From Acidiferrimicrobium sp. IK (lineage in GTDB: Bacteria; Actinomycetota; Acidimicrobiia; Acidimicrobiales; Palsa-688): DNA of 64,000 nt. Below, piece after piece: positions 26,558-35,782 of the stretch; position 1 is the stretch's first letter, and every line of letters begins with the position of its first letter. A model generated the notes under the pieces. The model had not been told where the DNA came from, did no database searches, and saw only the letters and a program-made list of their open reading frames with translations. Both the position numbers and the translations under genes were made by a program. The stretch lies in NCBI RefSeq assembly GCF_025499425.1, contig NZ_JAIMCB010000010.1:62001-126000 (forward strand), in the 5' to 3' direction.

Positions 26558-28129
26558 ATGCCCACGTACGCCGCACCTGGTGTCTACGTCGAAGAAGTCC
26601 CGTCCTCCCAGAAGAGCCTCTCTGCGGCAGCCACCGCCATTGCGGCCTTTGTCGGGTTCACGGCCAAGGCGCCGTCTGACGACCCGGCCGACCCCGAAGG
26701 CCTCCAGCCCCGACTGGTGACCAGTTGGACCCAGTTCGAGCAGCTCTACGGCGGCTTCGCGAAGGGCTGCATGCTGCCCCTCTCGGTGTACGGCTACTTC
26801 CAAAACGGCGGCAACATCGCCTACATCGTCCGGGTCCCCAACACCGTCCCGGCCGGCGAGCCCTCGCAGCTGGCGCTGCCTGCGGCCGACCGGGCCCTCG
26901 GCACGCCTCTGGAGATCACCAGCATCGAGCCTGACGCCGAGCTGTCCGTCGCGGTCGAGCCCGTCGACAGCGGCGAGGACCAAGAGGGCCCGGCTCCGTT
27001 CGATCTGGTCATCATCGAGGGCGGCAGGGAGGTCGAGCGTTTCCCGTCGGTCACCCTCACGCCCGGCGACGACAACGTCGAGAAGCAGGTCAACGGCGTC
27101 TCGACCAAGGTCAAGGTCAAGGTGCTGCTCGACAAGGGCATGGACCTGTCCAACGCGGTTGACATCTTGAAGCCGGGCGTGTTCAGCCTCGAGAAGGCCC
27201 CGCCGAAGCCGGTCCCCGTGACCGGGAAGAAGTTCTCCGGTTCCGAGACGGCTCGCACGGGCATCAACGGCCTGTCCATCGCCGACGAGGTGACGATGGT
27301 GGTCGTGCCCGACCTGGTCACCGCGGCCACCAAGGAGGACGGCACCTTGGACCTCGGTCTCTGGAAGGCCGTCCAGACCGCCCTCATCGGGCACTGCGAG
27401 CTGCAGGGCAACCGGATGGCCGTCCTCGACTCGCCTCCCGGGATGACCGTGCAGCAGATCAAGGAGTGGCGCAGCGACGTCGCGATGTACGACACGCAGT
27501 TCGCGGCGTTCTACTACCCGTGGATCAAGGTTGAGAACCCGGCCGGCACCAACGGCGACCGCGAGATGTACGTCCCGCCGTCGGGCCACGTAGCAGGGGT
27601 TTGGGCCCGCACCGACGAGACCCGCGGCGTGTGGAAGGCCCCGGCCAACGACACCATTCGCGGCTGCCTGGACATCGAGCGGCCCATCACGAAAAACGAG
27701 CAGTCCCTGCTCAACCCGATCGGGATCAACTGCATCCGCCCGTTCGGCACGCGGGGGATCCGCATCTGGGGGGCGCGCACCCTCTCCTCGGACAGCGACT
27801 GGCGCTACATCAACGTCCGCCGGCTGTTCAACATGGTCGAAACCACGATCCTGGACGGCACGCAGTGGGCGGTGTTCGAGCCCAACGACGTCAAGCTGTG
27901 GGAGGGTGTGAGCCGCACGCTGACCGCGTTCCTCAACAGCTTGTGGACCGCCGGGGCGCTGTTCGGGGCAACGCCGGACCAGGCGTACTACGTGAAGTGT
28001 GACGCCGAGACCAACCCGCCCGAATCGATCGACGAGGGGCGCCTGATCGTCGAGGTCGGGCTGGCGCCCGTCAAGCCCGCCGAGTTCGTCATCTTCCGGG
28101 TCAGCCAGCAAAAGCAGGTCGCCGGCTGA
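26558..28129 (+). CDS. Contractile tail sheath protein
   Basis: A 523-aa CIS/phage tail sheath protein, which polymerises round the tube and contracts to drive it. The N-terminus MPTYAAPGVYVEEVPSSQKSL followed by AAFVGFT is the sheath signature, and the C-terminal domain includes WGARTLSSDSDWRYINVRRLFNMVE, ISLEKG-like RTLTAFLNSLWTAGALFGA and a final EFVIFRVSQ. Only one sheath gene is present, unlike Afp/PVC with three. ATG 26558 is preceded by AGAGGAGAG at good spacing, and the tube gene follows 68 nt later. Confidence 0.95.
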   Translation: MPTYAAPGVYVEEVPSSQKSLSAAATAIAAFVGFTAKAPSDDPADPEGLQPRLVTSWTQFEQLYGGFAKGCMLPLSVYGYFQNGGNIAYIVRVPNTVPAGEPSQLALPAADRALGTPLEITSIEPDAELSVAVEPVDSGEDQEGPAPFDLVIIEGGREVERFPSVTLTPGDDNVEKQVNGVSTKVKVKVLLDKGMDLSNAVDILKPGVFSLEKAPPKPVPVTGKKFSGSETARTGINGLSIADEVTMVVVPDLVTAATKEDGTLDLGLWKAVQTALIGHCELQGNRMAVLDSPPGMTVQQIKEWRSDVAMYDTQFAAFYYPWIKVENPAGTNGDREMYVPPSGHVAGVWARTDETRGVWKAPANDTIRGCLDIERPITKNEQSLLNPIGINCIRPFGTRGIRIWGARTLSSDSDWRYINVRRLFNMVETTILDGTQWAVFEPNDVKLWEGVSRTLTAFLNSLWTAGALFGATPDQAYYVKCDAETNPPESIDEGRLIVEVGLAPVKPAEFVIFRVSQQKQVAG

Positions 28130-28197
28130 CGCCGGTGCCAGCCTCCATCCTTTACCGACCGTGAACCACGCAACGACTGTGACCCTAGGAGCGAACC

Positions 28198-28662
28198 ATG
28201 CCTAGCACCTTCCTCTCTTCCGACCCGATGATCGGCACCAACTTCTTCCTCGAGATCGACGGCGAGGTCATCAGCAACCTGATGGCCGTCGACGGACTCT
28301 CGATGGAGGTCGAGCACACCGACTTCAACGAGCGACTGACCGGCGGCAAGCTGGTTCAGCGCGTCGCGCTGTCGAAGCCCAAGATGACCGGCGAGCTGAC
28401 CGTGAAGCGGCTCGCTCCTCTAGACGCCACCTCCGACAACGTGTGGAAGTGGTTCGACAGCGTCCGCAAGGGCGACATGGCCAACGCCCGCAAGGGCGGC
28501 TCGATCGTGATCTACGGGAGCAACTTCACCGAGATCTCCCGGTGGAACTTCACCGACGCGTTCGTGACCAAGATCGCCTCCGACGGTGTCGACGTCACCA
28601 AGAACGACCCGATCACCGAGACGATCACCATCTCCTACTCCGGCCTGGAGCGCAAGAAGTGA
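28198..28662 (+). CDS. Tail tube protein 1 (gp19-like)
   Basis: A 154-aa inner tube protein of the T4 gp19/phage tail protein family. It opens FLSSDPMIGTNFFLEIDGEVISNLMAVDGLSMEVEHTDF and ends with TETITISYSGLERK, both typical of eCIS tube subunits. The predicted barrel with repeated beta hairpins is consistent with hexameric ring assembly inside the sheath. A second tube paralogue is at 29355. GGAGCGAACC precedes ATG 28198. Confidence 0.93.
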   Translation: MPSTFLSSDPMIGTNFFLEIDGEVISNLMAVDGLSMEVEHTDFNERLTGGKLVQRVALSKPKMTGELTVKRLAPLDATSDNVWKWFDSVRKGDMANARKGGSIVIYGSNFTEISRWNFTDAFVTKIASDGVDVTKNDPITETITISYSGLERKK

Positions 28663-28693
28663 CTGACAGCCCGACGCCGGAGGTGGCGAGGGG

Positions 28694-29191
28694 ATGAGCG
28701 GGGTCCGCACCGAGTTCGAGTTCGTCCTGCCGCGGGGCTACGTCGACGAGTCCGGCGCCCTGCACCGCAAGGGCACCATGCGCCTGGCGACGGCCCGCGA
28801 CGAGCTCCAGCCGCTGCGCGACCCGACGATCATGGGTCCGGATGACCCGCGCCTGACCATCCTGGTCCTGGCCCGGGTCATCCGCACCCTCGGTACCATC
28901 ACCCTCGTGACGCCCAACGAGATCGAGGGGCTCTTCGCCGCCGACCTGGCGTACCTGCAGGACTTCTACGGGGTGGTCAACTTCGGCACCGACGCCGACA
29001 TCGACGCTCTGCTCGCCGCGCAGCAGGAGTCGCTGGCTCCCGCGGCGCCTCCGCCGGCCGCCCCCGCGCCGCCGGCGGAGGAGACCGCCGAATCGTCCGC
29101 CGCGGCGTCGGCGCCGTACGTGCCCTTGGAGAGCGACCGCCCGGGCGGCCGGCGGGCTGCGATCCAAGAGGTGCCGAGCACCACTCGATGA
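28694..29191 (+). CDS. Phage-tail-assembly-like protein
   Basis: A 165-aa protein between the two tube genes, the position of tail-assembly (gpE/T4 gp41-like) proteins in CIS clusters. The first 105 residues are ordered (EFEFVLPRGYVDESGALHRKGTMRLATARDEL ... DLAYLQDFYGVVNFG), and the remainder is a Pro/Ala-rich tail. The start of the folded region resembles the tail-assembly domain with a conserved R-x-A-TARDE segment. It may be a chaperone or tube length partner. It overlaps the next small gene by ATGA. Confidence 0.72.
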   Translation: MSGVRTEFEFVLPRGYVDESGALHRKGTMRLATARDELQPLRDPTIMGPDDPRLTILVLARVIRTLGTITLVTPNEIEGLFAADLAYLQDFYGVVNFGTDADIDALLAAQQESLAPAAPPPAAPAPPAEETAESSAAASAPYVPLESDRPGGRRAAIQEVPSTTR

Positions 29192-29358
29192 TCCGGTACC
29201 CGCCCGAGGCCCTGTGGCAGGAGGTCGTCTACCTGGCGTACCACCTCCACTGGCCCCTCGATGACCTGCTCGACTTGGAGCACGGCGACCGGGCGCGGCT
29301 CGTGCGGGGTGTGGCGTCGCTCAACGCCAGGGCGTGGGAAGCGGTCCGGGCCCAATGA
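29188..29358 (+). CDS. Small DUF6760-like CIS protein
   Basis: A 56-aa protein beginning MIRYPPEALWQEVVYLAYHLHWPLDDLLDLEHGDRAR. This is the DUF6760-type family I associate from memory with CIS clusters, coded between the assembly protein and the second tube gene. It overlaps both neighbours by ATGA/TGA (ATG at 29188 overlaps the previous stop; its TGA overlaps the next ATG at 29355), so the three are translationally coupled. Function unknown; a helix-rich adapter is plausible. Confidence 0.8.
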   Translation: MIRYPPEALWQEVVYLAYHLHWPLDDLLDLEHGDRARLVRGVASLNARAWEAVRAQ

Positions 29359-29828
29359 GCGACACCACCACAGGGTTCAACGGCGAAGCCCCCACCAGCG
29401 CTGCCTTCCTCTTCGAGGTGGACGGCGTGGAGATCGGCATGTTCTCCGAGATCGAGGGCCTGGAGGTCACCGTTGAGGTGGCCACCTACTCGGAGGGCGG
29501 CGAGAACGGCTTCGTTCACCAGCTGCCAGGTCGCATGACCTGGCCCCACATCATCCTGCGGCGCGGCGTGACCAACAACAACGCCCTTTTCGACTGGGTG
29601 AACAAGACCGCAGGGACCGGTTTCGCGGCCAACTCCAACAAGTTGACCCGCAACACCGGGGCGATCACCGCGATCTCCACGTCGGGCACCCGGCTGCGTT
29701 CCTGGGAGCTGCAGGACGCCTTCGCCGTGCGATGGGTCGGGCCCAAGTTCGACAGCGGCGGCAACAACCCGCTGCAAGAAGAGATCGAGCTAGCCCACCA
29801 CGGTTTCACGACCAAGACCTACTCCTGA
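29355..29828 (+). CDS. Tail tube protein 2 / tube-baseplate adapter
   Basis: A 157-aa gp19-like tube paralogue with the same fold as the gene at 28198 but different sequence: AAFLFEVDGVEIGMFSEIEGLEVTVEVATYSEGGENGFVHQLPGRM is the hallmark of the second, baseplate-proximal tube subunit of eCIS. The C-terminal LAHHGFTTKTY is also typical. The ATG at 29355 overlaps the preceding stop, and an upstream GTG at 29334 was rejected. Confidence 0.9.
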   Translation: MSDTTTGFNGEAPTSAAFLFEVDGVEIGMFSEIEGLEVTVEVATYSEGGENGFVHQLPGRMTWPHIILRRGVTNNNALFDWVNKTAGTGFAANSNKLTRNTGAITAISTSGTRLRSWELQDAFAVRWVGPKFDSGGNNPLQEEIELAHHGFTTKTYS

Positions 29829-29832
29829 TCCG

Positions 29833-32800
29833 ATGAGCTCCGAGGACCCGACGTTCCCGCTCGGGCGGCAGATCGCGAGCCGCTACTTCTGGCACCGAGA
29901 CAACGTCCGGGCCCACAAGGCATCCCTCGGACGGCTGGCTGGCGGGGCAGGCCAGTTCTCGTCGATGGTCGGGCGTCCCCTATCCAGCCGCGCCCGCCTC
30001 GAGGCCACCACCCTGCGACGGGTGCCCGCGACCTCCGCCCTCCCAGTAGGGGCGCCGCCCGCGCCGCTGCTGGCCGCGTGGTGGGACCGGGCCCGGGCCG
30101 ACGACGACACCGCTGCACCCCCGCCGCGGGGCCTGCCGCGGGCCGTGTCCAAGCGGATGCGTTCCCGCGTCGGCGAGGCGACCGGCCCGGCGTCGGTGAC
30201 GCAGCGGATGTCAGCCGAGCGGGTGTTCGTCCGTCACCCCGCCGACGTCAGCGCAGTAGGCCCGATGCTGAGCGACCGGGAGGCCGGAAGGACCCGGCCC
30301 GCTCGGCGCGAGCCCCGCAGCGCGCCGCAGGAGCGCCCCGCGTCGCCTGGCGACGCAGCGGGCCCAGGACCGGGCGGCTCCCGGTCGGGCAACGCCACTT
30401 CTCGCGGCGCGCCCGGACCCGGCCGCCCTGGCGTGGCCGGCCCCGCGTCCTTCGGGATCGGGGCGTCGCCGCCCGCACCTCGGCGGGCCGCGGCCCGCGC
30501 CGCCGCGGGCCACGCCTCGGCGCGACGGATGGCGGCGGATCTGACCGCCGAACACCGCTTCCCGCCGCCGGCGTCGGTCGCCCACCCGGCACCCCGCCCG
30601 GTACCGGCCGGGCCGGTCGCCACCCTCCGGCCCGGGCGGGCCGCCACGACCGCGGCACGCCGGAGCGCACCGGCGCCGGCGGCCTCGCCGCGCCGTCAGG
30701 CGTCGATTCGCCAAAGCGCGGCCTCCTTCCCGTCCCCCCCGGCCCTGGTCGCGCCCAAGTCTCTGACGGCAGGCCCCGACCTGTCGCCGCCTCCCGGCCT
30801 TTCGGTCCCTCCGTTGCCTGCGGGACCGCCGCTCCCCTATGCCGCTACTGGCTCCGTGCTGCGTCGGGCGCCGGCCCCTGCGGCTGGTTGGGGGACCGAC
30901 CCCGCGGCGGTGGTGCCGCCGGCCGCGACGCCCCCGGCCGACCCCGCGGCGGTGGTGCCGCCCGCGACGCCCCCGGCCTCCCCCGTCCCTGCCCCGGCGG
31001 GCCCCACGCCAGCGGGGTCAGCTCCGCCTGAAAGCCCGGCTGCGCCCCACCACCCGGCGCCGGTAGCGCCGGCCGCCCCGCCGGCGGGACCGGGGGACGC
31101 GGCGGACGCCACCGCGGTGGCTGGGGACGCCCCGCTCGAGCGGGCCCAGCGCGCTCCGGGGATCGGCTTGGGAGCGCTGGCCGCTCCGGTGAGCGCGGCG
31201 CTGCAGAGGGCCACAGGCCGGAGCCTGCTGTCGCGGCGGGTTCCGGGCGGAGCTGGGCCGTCCCGGCCCGGGATGATCGGCCCGGTCGCTCCTCCGGCTC
31301 TCGGCGGGCGGGGGCCGGAGGGGACCAGGACCACGCCGGGTTACCCCCCTGCGGGGGACGGCCCGCTCCGCCGGGTCGCGCTGGCATCCTCTGACCGCCC
31401 GACGGCTGGGGGCGCTGGCAGCGAAACGGGAGCGAGGAACGCCGGAACGTCAGGGGCCCCGGCACTGGCAACGCCGGGAGCGCCACCCGCGACGGGCACA
31501 GAACCGGCGCCGAGAACGGCATCGCCGCAGGCGGCGGCCGGACCGACTACAGAACCAGCGTCGACAGCAGCATCGGCGCGAGCAGCAACAGCACCGGCGG
31601 CGTCCCCGGCCAGTCCAGGCGAGCGGCTCCACGCCAGCGCGGCAGGAGCGCCCGGCGATCTGTCGTCGGCCCGCGACGCGGGCGCTGCCCTCGCCGGCTC
31701 GATCGACTCTCCCGACGGGGCGGAGATGGTCCGTCCCGGCGCGATGGCCCGCCGACTGCGCCTGGACGGAGGCGACGGGTCGGGCTCGCATCCGATCGTC
31801 GGCCGTTCGTGGAGCCGAGCCATCAGTCGCCTCGTCGCCGGGCCGGCCGAAGCCGCTTCGCTGGCACCCGGCGTGGTTCGGGCCTTGCCCGCGCCGCCGG
31901 CCGGCGCCGCCGGCAGGCCCGACGCGTCGGATCCCGCCGGCGGCAGGGGCGACGCGGCGCGCGCCGCCCGCGCCGGCACGAAGACCGCCACCAGCGAGCC
32001 AGCGACCGCCGGCGCACCCGGCCAGGTCCCGGCGCCGGCTCCTCAGCCGGCGGTCCCCGGGGGGCGTGGGAGCGTTGCCGCGTCCGATCAGCGGCTGGGT
32101 CGCCCGCTGCGTCCAGGTGATGCGGCCGGCGCCGCCCCCGGCCGCGGCACGGGTCAGGGCCCGGCGCTCCGGCGGCGCGCCGGGGACGGGACCGCCGTTG
32201 CCTCCGGTGCGTCCGAGGACCCGTTCCATGCCGGTCACGGGCAGCTACCCCGGGCCGGAGACCACCGCCGGGCAGGGCCGGGTATCCAGCGCCGGCACGA
32301 CCCCCGCCGGTGGACGGTCGCCGGGCCGGTCACCGCGTCGTTGCAGCGCCTGGCCAGTTTCGACCGCTCCTTCCCCGACCGCGGCCCGCTCCACGTCACT
32401 CACCCCGACGGGCTGGCCCCCGGACCGGGGGCGGCCCGGATCCGCTGGCATGGGAGCAGCGAACCGGCGGGAGACACCGCGCGGGGGCTTCTCCCGGCGA
32501 CCGGCGCCGGAGCGGCCACCGGCAGGCAGGGTCCGTCCTCAGCATCCACCCGGTTCGCGGCCGTAATGCGCAGCCGCGGCCAAGACCGGCCCGAGGCGCT
32601 GCCGGCCCACCTGGAGCCCCTGGCCCGAGTCATCGCCGGGCGCGCCCCGGTGAGCATGTCGACCGGGCCGAACAGCCGAGCGGCGCTGGCCGCCGCCGGC
32701 AAGCGGGCAGCCACCGTAGGGAGGGTCATCCACCTCGAAGGCGCCCCCGACCGCTCGGCGCGCACCTCGGAGATCATGGCCCACGAGCTGGTGCACGTCG

Positions 32801-33306
32801 CCCGCCCGTCCGCGGTACCCAGGTTCTTCGGGGACGACCACCGCGACGCCGAGGAACGGCACGCCACCCGCACCGGCCAGTTGTTGAGGGCGTTGGGCGG
32901 CCACGCCCCTGCCGACCTTCGCGGCGCCGGCGTGGAGCGCCTGGCGGTCGCCGCACCCGCGCTTCCTTTCCCCGCCCCTTCAACCACCGCCGCCCCACCC
33001 CGACCACTCGTCCCCGAACGCCGCGACCGGCGCGGCGGCGACACCAGCACCCTGCAGCGAGCGTTCTTCGACGCGGCAGGCTCCCCCGCCGTTTCCCGGC
33101 TCGTCACCGACCCGCCGGCCACCACCAGCCCCAGTCACGGAGCGCCCAGCGTGAGCTACCAATCGGAGCCCTCCCTCCCCCATCAGGGACCAACCGCGTG
33201 GGAGCTGACCCCCGAGACGCTCGAGCAGATCATCGAAGCCGTCGAGGAGCGCATCATCGAGGATCTCGAGCGACGCGGGCTTCGCCACAACCCGGGAGTG
33301 TTCTGA
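29833..33306 (+). CDS. Long Ala/Pro-rich protein with DUF4157 (eCIS core) domain, HELVH motif
   Basis: A 1157-aa protein. The first 115 residues resemble a conserved N-terminal segment, but residues about 120-880 are disordered, Ala/Pro/Gly-rich and without repeats of fixed length. The DUF4157 domain is at about 918-1000: LPAHLEPLARVIAGRAPVSM, VIHLEG and a zincin-like HELVH at 984-988 in MAHELVHVARP, as in eCIS-associated DUF4157 proteins. The C-terminus (about 1125-1157) is an amphipathic helix ending ERRGLRHNPGVF. Members are thought to be linked to effector loading or processing; the long tail could instead serve as a tape measure. ATG at 29833 follows the tube 2 stop by 4 nt. Confidence 0.85.
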   Translation: MSSEDPTFPLGRQIASRYFWHRDNVRAHKASLGRLAGGAGQFSSMVGRPLSSRARLEATTLRRVPATSALPVGAPPAPLLAAWWDRARADDDTAAPPPRGLPRAVSKRMRSRVGEATGPASVTQRMSAERVFVRHPADVSAVGPMLSDREAGRTRPARREPRSAPQERPASPGDAAGPGPGGSRSGNATSRGAPGPGRPGVAGPASFGIGASPPAPRRAAARAAAGHASARRMAADLTAEHRFPPPASVAHPAPRPVPAGPVATLRPGRAATTAARRSAPAPAASPRRQASIRQSAASFPSPPALVAPKSLTAGPDLSPPPGLSVPPLPAGPPLPYAATGSVLRRAPAPAAGWGTDPAAVVPPAATPPADPAAVVPPATPPASPVPAPAGPTPAGSAPPESPAAPHHPAPVAPAAPPAGPGDAADATAVAGDAPLERAQRAPGIGLGALAAPVSAALQRATGRSLLSRRVPGGAGPSRPGMIGPVAPPALGGRGPEGTRTTPGYPPAGDGPLRRVALASSDRPTAGGAGSETGARNAGTSGAPALATPGAPPATGTEPAPRTASPQAAAGPTTEPASTAASARAATAPAASPASPGERLHASAAGAPGDLSSARDAGAALAGSIDSPDGAEMVRPGAMARRLRLDGGDGSGSHPIVGRSWSRAISRLVAGPAEAASLAPGVVRALPAPPAGAAGRPDASDPAGGRGDAARAARAGTKTATSEPATAGAPGQVPAPAPQPAVPGGRGSVAASDQRLGRPLRPGDAAGAAPGRGTGQGPALRRRAGDGTAVASGASEDPFHAGHGQLPRAGDHRRAGPGIQRRHDPRRWTVAGPVTASLQRLASFDRSFPDRGPLHVTHPDGLAPGPGAARIRWHGSSEPAGDTARGLLPATGAGAATGRQGPSSASTRFAAVMRSRGQDRPEALPAHLEPLARVIAGRAPVSMSTGPNSRAALAAAGKRAATVGRVIHLEGAPDRSARTSEIMAHELVHVARPSAVPRFFGDDHRDAEERHATRTGQLLRALGGHAPADLRGAGVERLAVAAPALPFPAPSTTAAPPRPLVPERRDRRGGDTSTLQRAFFDAAGSPAVSRLVTDPPATTSPSHGAPSVSYQSEPSLPHQGPTAWELTPETLEQIIEAVEERIIEDLERRGLRHNPGVF

Positions 33307-33965
33307 TGCCCGCATCCAACAACAACAAGGCGTTCTTGGAGACCGAGGACAAGCAGACGATCTCCTGCCTGTTCAACCCTGCGGACCTGGCCCTGTCCCA
33401 ATCCAATGGCTGGGCCGGCGCCACCCGGCCGGGGAAGGGCGTCCCCACGCTGCGCTACACCGGTGCAGCGTCGGGGGTGCTGCGCCTCACCTTGTTCTTC
33501 GACACGACCGGGACCGGGGAGTCGGTGAGCACCCACACCTCGAAGCTGGTCGGGCTGATGGAGGTCAACAGCAACCTGCCCGGTTCGAGCGCCACCACCG
33601 GAAACGCCCGTCCGCCGTGGGTGATCTTCCACTGGGGCGACTTCCACTCTTTCAAGTCCGTCGTCACCGACTTGGAGGTGACCTTCGAGTACTTCTCGTC
33701 GTCGGGCACCCCGCTGCGGGCCCGGGCCCGCATGACCCTCACGCAATACCAGCAGGACATGGCTTTCGGACCGCAAAACCCGACGTCGGGTACCCCCTAC
33801 CCGCACCGGGTACATCGGGTGCAGCCCGGTGAGACCCTGGATCGCATCTCGGCGTTGCACTTCGGTGACTCGACCCGCTGGCGCAGCATCGCCGAGGCCA
33901 ACGGCATCGAGGATCCGCTGGCACTCCGCGCCGGCTCGCTGCTGGCCATCCCGGGGCGGTTCTGA
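33306..33965 (+). CDS. LysM-domain tail protein (Afp7/Pvc7-like)
   Basis: A 219-aa protein. The first 150 residues are the CIS peptidoglycan-binding-like or tube initiator fold (AFLETEDKQTISCLFNPADLALSQSNGWAG), and the C-terminal LysM domain is at about 165-219: HRVQPGETLDRISALHFGDSTRWRSIAEANG ... LLAIPG. In eCIS this protein joins the tube to the VgrG-like spike. The ATG shares its A with the preceding TGA stop (33304-33306). Confidence 0.9.
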   Translation: MPASNNNKAFLETEDKQTISCLFNPADLALSQSNGWAGATRPGKGVPTLRYTGAASGVLRLTLFFDTTGTGESVSTHTSKLVGLMEVNSNLPGSSATTGNARPPWVIFHWGDFHSFKSVVTDLEVTFEYFSSSGTPLRARARMTLTQYQQDMAFGPQNPTSGTPYPHRVHRVQPGETLDRISALHFGDSTRWRSIAEANGIEDPLALRAGSLLAIPGRF

Positions 33966-33966
33966 A

Positions 33967-35769
33967 TTGCCTATCTCACTGACCCCGACGCTGAGCGTCA
34001 ACGGGTCGGACCTGGGTGCCGAGTGGTTGGACGCGCTCACCGAGGTGCGCGTCGAATCCGAGTACCAGGTGCCGGCGAGAGCCACCCTCCGGTTCCTCGA
34101 GCGTGACGGCATAAGCGGCGCCAGCTTCTTGATCGACGACTCCAGCCTCGACCTCGGCTCGCCCATCGAGATCGCCGCGCTGGCGCCCGACAGCGGCGAG
34201 TCGGTGACGCTGTTCAACGGCGAGATCACCGGCATCACCATGGACATGGGCAAAGACGGCGCCGCCGAGCTGAGCTTCACCGCCCACGACAGATCGCATC
34301 GCCTCAGCCGGACCACCACCGTGAAGGCATTCGCCCAGTCGAAGGTGTCCGACATCGTGTCGACCATGGCGTCGCAGGCGGGGTTGACCGCGATGGTCGA
34401 CGCGACCACCGAGGTCTTCGACTGGATCCTTCAGCCCGACAGCGACCTCGGGATGCTCACCGAGCTGGCCCGCCGGACCGGATACGACTGGTGGGCGGAA
34501 GGGCGCAAGCTGCACTTCGCCAAGCCGGCGGCGGGCCAGACCGTCTCGGTGACCTACGCCGAGTCGCTGATCGCCTTCTCGGTGCGAGCCTCCGGCCAGC
34601 ACCCCGACCAGGTGAAGGTCCAGGGTTGGGACAAGTCCCAGAAGACCCCGATCACCGGCAGCAGCAGCACCGCCTCGACCGCAGTGCTGTCCACCTCGCC
34701 GCTGGCCAAGAAGGCCAACGACGCACAGGCCGCTTTCGGCAGCAGCGCCATCTTCACGATGGGCCTCACGCCGGCCAGCCAGACCGAGGCCCAGTCCATC
34801 AGCCAGGCCGTCTTGGACCGCGCCGTCAGCGCGGCGGTCTCCGTGCGGGGCACCTGCGTCGACGAGCCGAGCATCGCTCTGGGCACCACCGTCGAGGTCA
34901 GCGGGGTCCCGACCAAGGTCGCCGGCAAGTACCCGGTCACCAAGGTCGAGCACGTCTTCCGGGCCGGGACCCCCCTGACCACCCGCTTCAGCGCAGGGGA
35001 CCGCACCTCGCATTCGCTGGTCGACACGCTCGGCACCGGCGCCGCCCGGACCCCGGCGTTCCATCACTCCGGCCTGGTCGTCGGCATCGTCACCAACGCC
35101 CAAGACCCCGACGGTCTCGGGCGGGTGAAGATCAAGATCCCGAGCCTCTCCAACGACGTAGAGACCTGGTGGGCTCGCGTCGTCAACGTGGGCGCCGGCG
35201 CCACACGCGGCTACGGCTACCAGCCCGAGGTCAACGACGAGGTCCTCGTCGGCTTCGAGAACGGCGACCCCCGCCAGCCGGCGATCCTCGGCGGCCTGTT
35301 CAACGGGGCGGACAAGCCGCCCGAGCTCAAGTACACGAGCAGCAAGAAGCTCGCGGAGCGCACGATCACGTCCCGGCAAGGCCACGTGTTCTCCATCGTC
35401 GAAGGCGACGACGACCCGACCACCGCGGCCTTCCTCTTCAAGCTGGCCGGCGACAAGGCCAAGCTCAACCTGGCGGCCAGCGGCGCCACCGTGGAGATGC
35501 CCCAAGGCAAGCCGATCACGGTCAAGTCCGGTACGTCGTCGATAGTGATAAGCGACTCCGGGGACATCACGATCGCTTCGCAAAGCGGCAACATCTCCCT
35601 GAAATCCGAGGGCGGGAACGTGACCATCGAGGGCGTCCAAGTCAAGGTCACGGCCCAAAGCGAACTGGCACTTCAGGGCCAGGTCAAAGCCGGCATGAAG
35701 GGCGCGATGGTCGCGGTGGAAGCCGACGGCGTGGCCCAGGTCAAGGGCTCACTGGTGCAGATCAACTGA
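33967..35769 (+). CDS. VgrG-like spike protein (gpD-gp5 fusion, Afp8-like)
   Basis: A 600-aa spike protein. Residues about 1-340 form the gpD/VgrG N-terminal part (SNVNGS ... FDWILQPDSDLGMLTELARRTGYDWWAEGRKLHFAKP), residues about 395-470 the gp5 OB-fold (GLVVGIVTNAQDPDGLGRVKIKIPSLS ... WWARVVNVGAG), and the end is a glycine-serine beta-helix tip. A TTG start at 33967 lies 2 nt after the LysM stop. The PAAR-like tip protein is coded upstream. Confidence 0.9.
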   Translation: MPISLTPTLSVNGSDLGAEWLDALTEVRVESEYQVPARATLRFLERDGISGASFLIDDSSLDLGSPIEIAALAPDSGESVTLFNGEITGITMDMGKDGAAELSFTAHDRSHRLSRTTTVKAFAQSKVSDIVSTMASQAGLTAMVDATTEVFDWILQPDSDLGMLTELARRTGYDWWAEGRKLHFAKPAAGQTVSVTYAESLIAFSVRASGQHPDQVKVQGWDKSQKTPITGSSSTASTAVLSTSPLAKKANDAQAAFGSSAIFTMGLTPASQTEAQSISQAVLDRAVSAAVSVRGTCVDEPSIALGTTVEVSGVPTKVAGKYPVTKVEHVFRAGTPLTTRFSAGDRTSHSLVDTLGTGAARTPAFHHSGLVVGIVTNAQDPDGLGRVKIKIPSLSNDVETWWARVVNVGAGATRGYGYQPEVNDEVLVGFENGDPRQPAILGGLFNGADKPPELKYTSSKKLAERTITSRQGHVFSIVEGDDDPTTAAFLFKLAGDKAKLNLAASGATVEMPQGKPITVKSGTSSIVISDSGDITIASQSGNISLKSEGGNVTIEGVQVKVTAQSELALQGQVKAGMKGAMVAVEADGVAQVKGSLVQIN

Positions 35770-35782
35770 TGGCTGGTGCACG

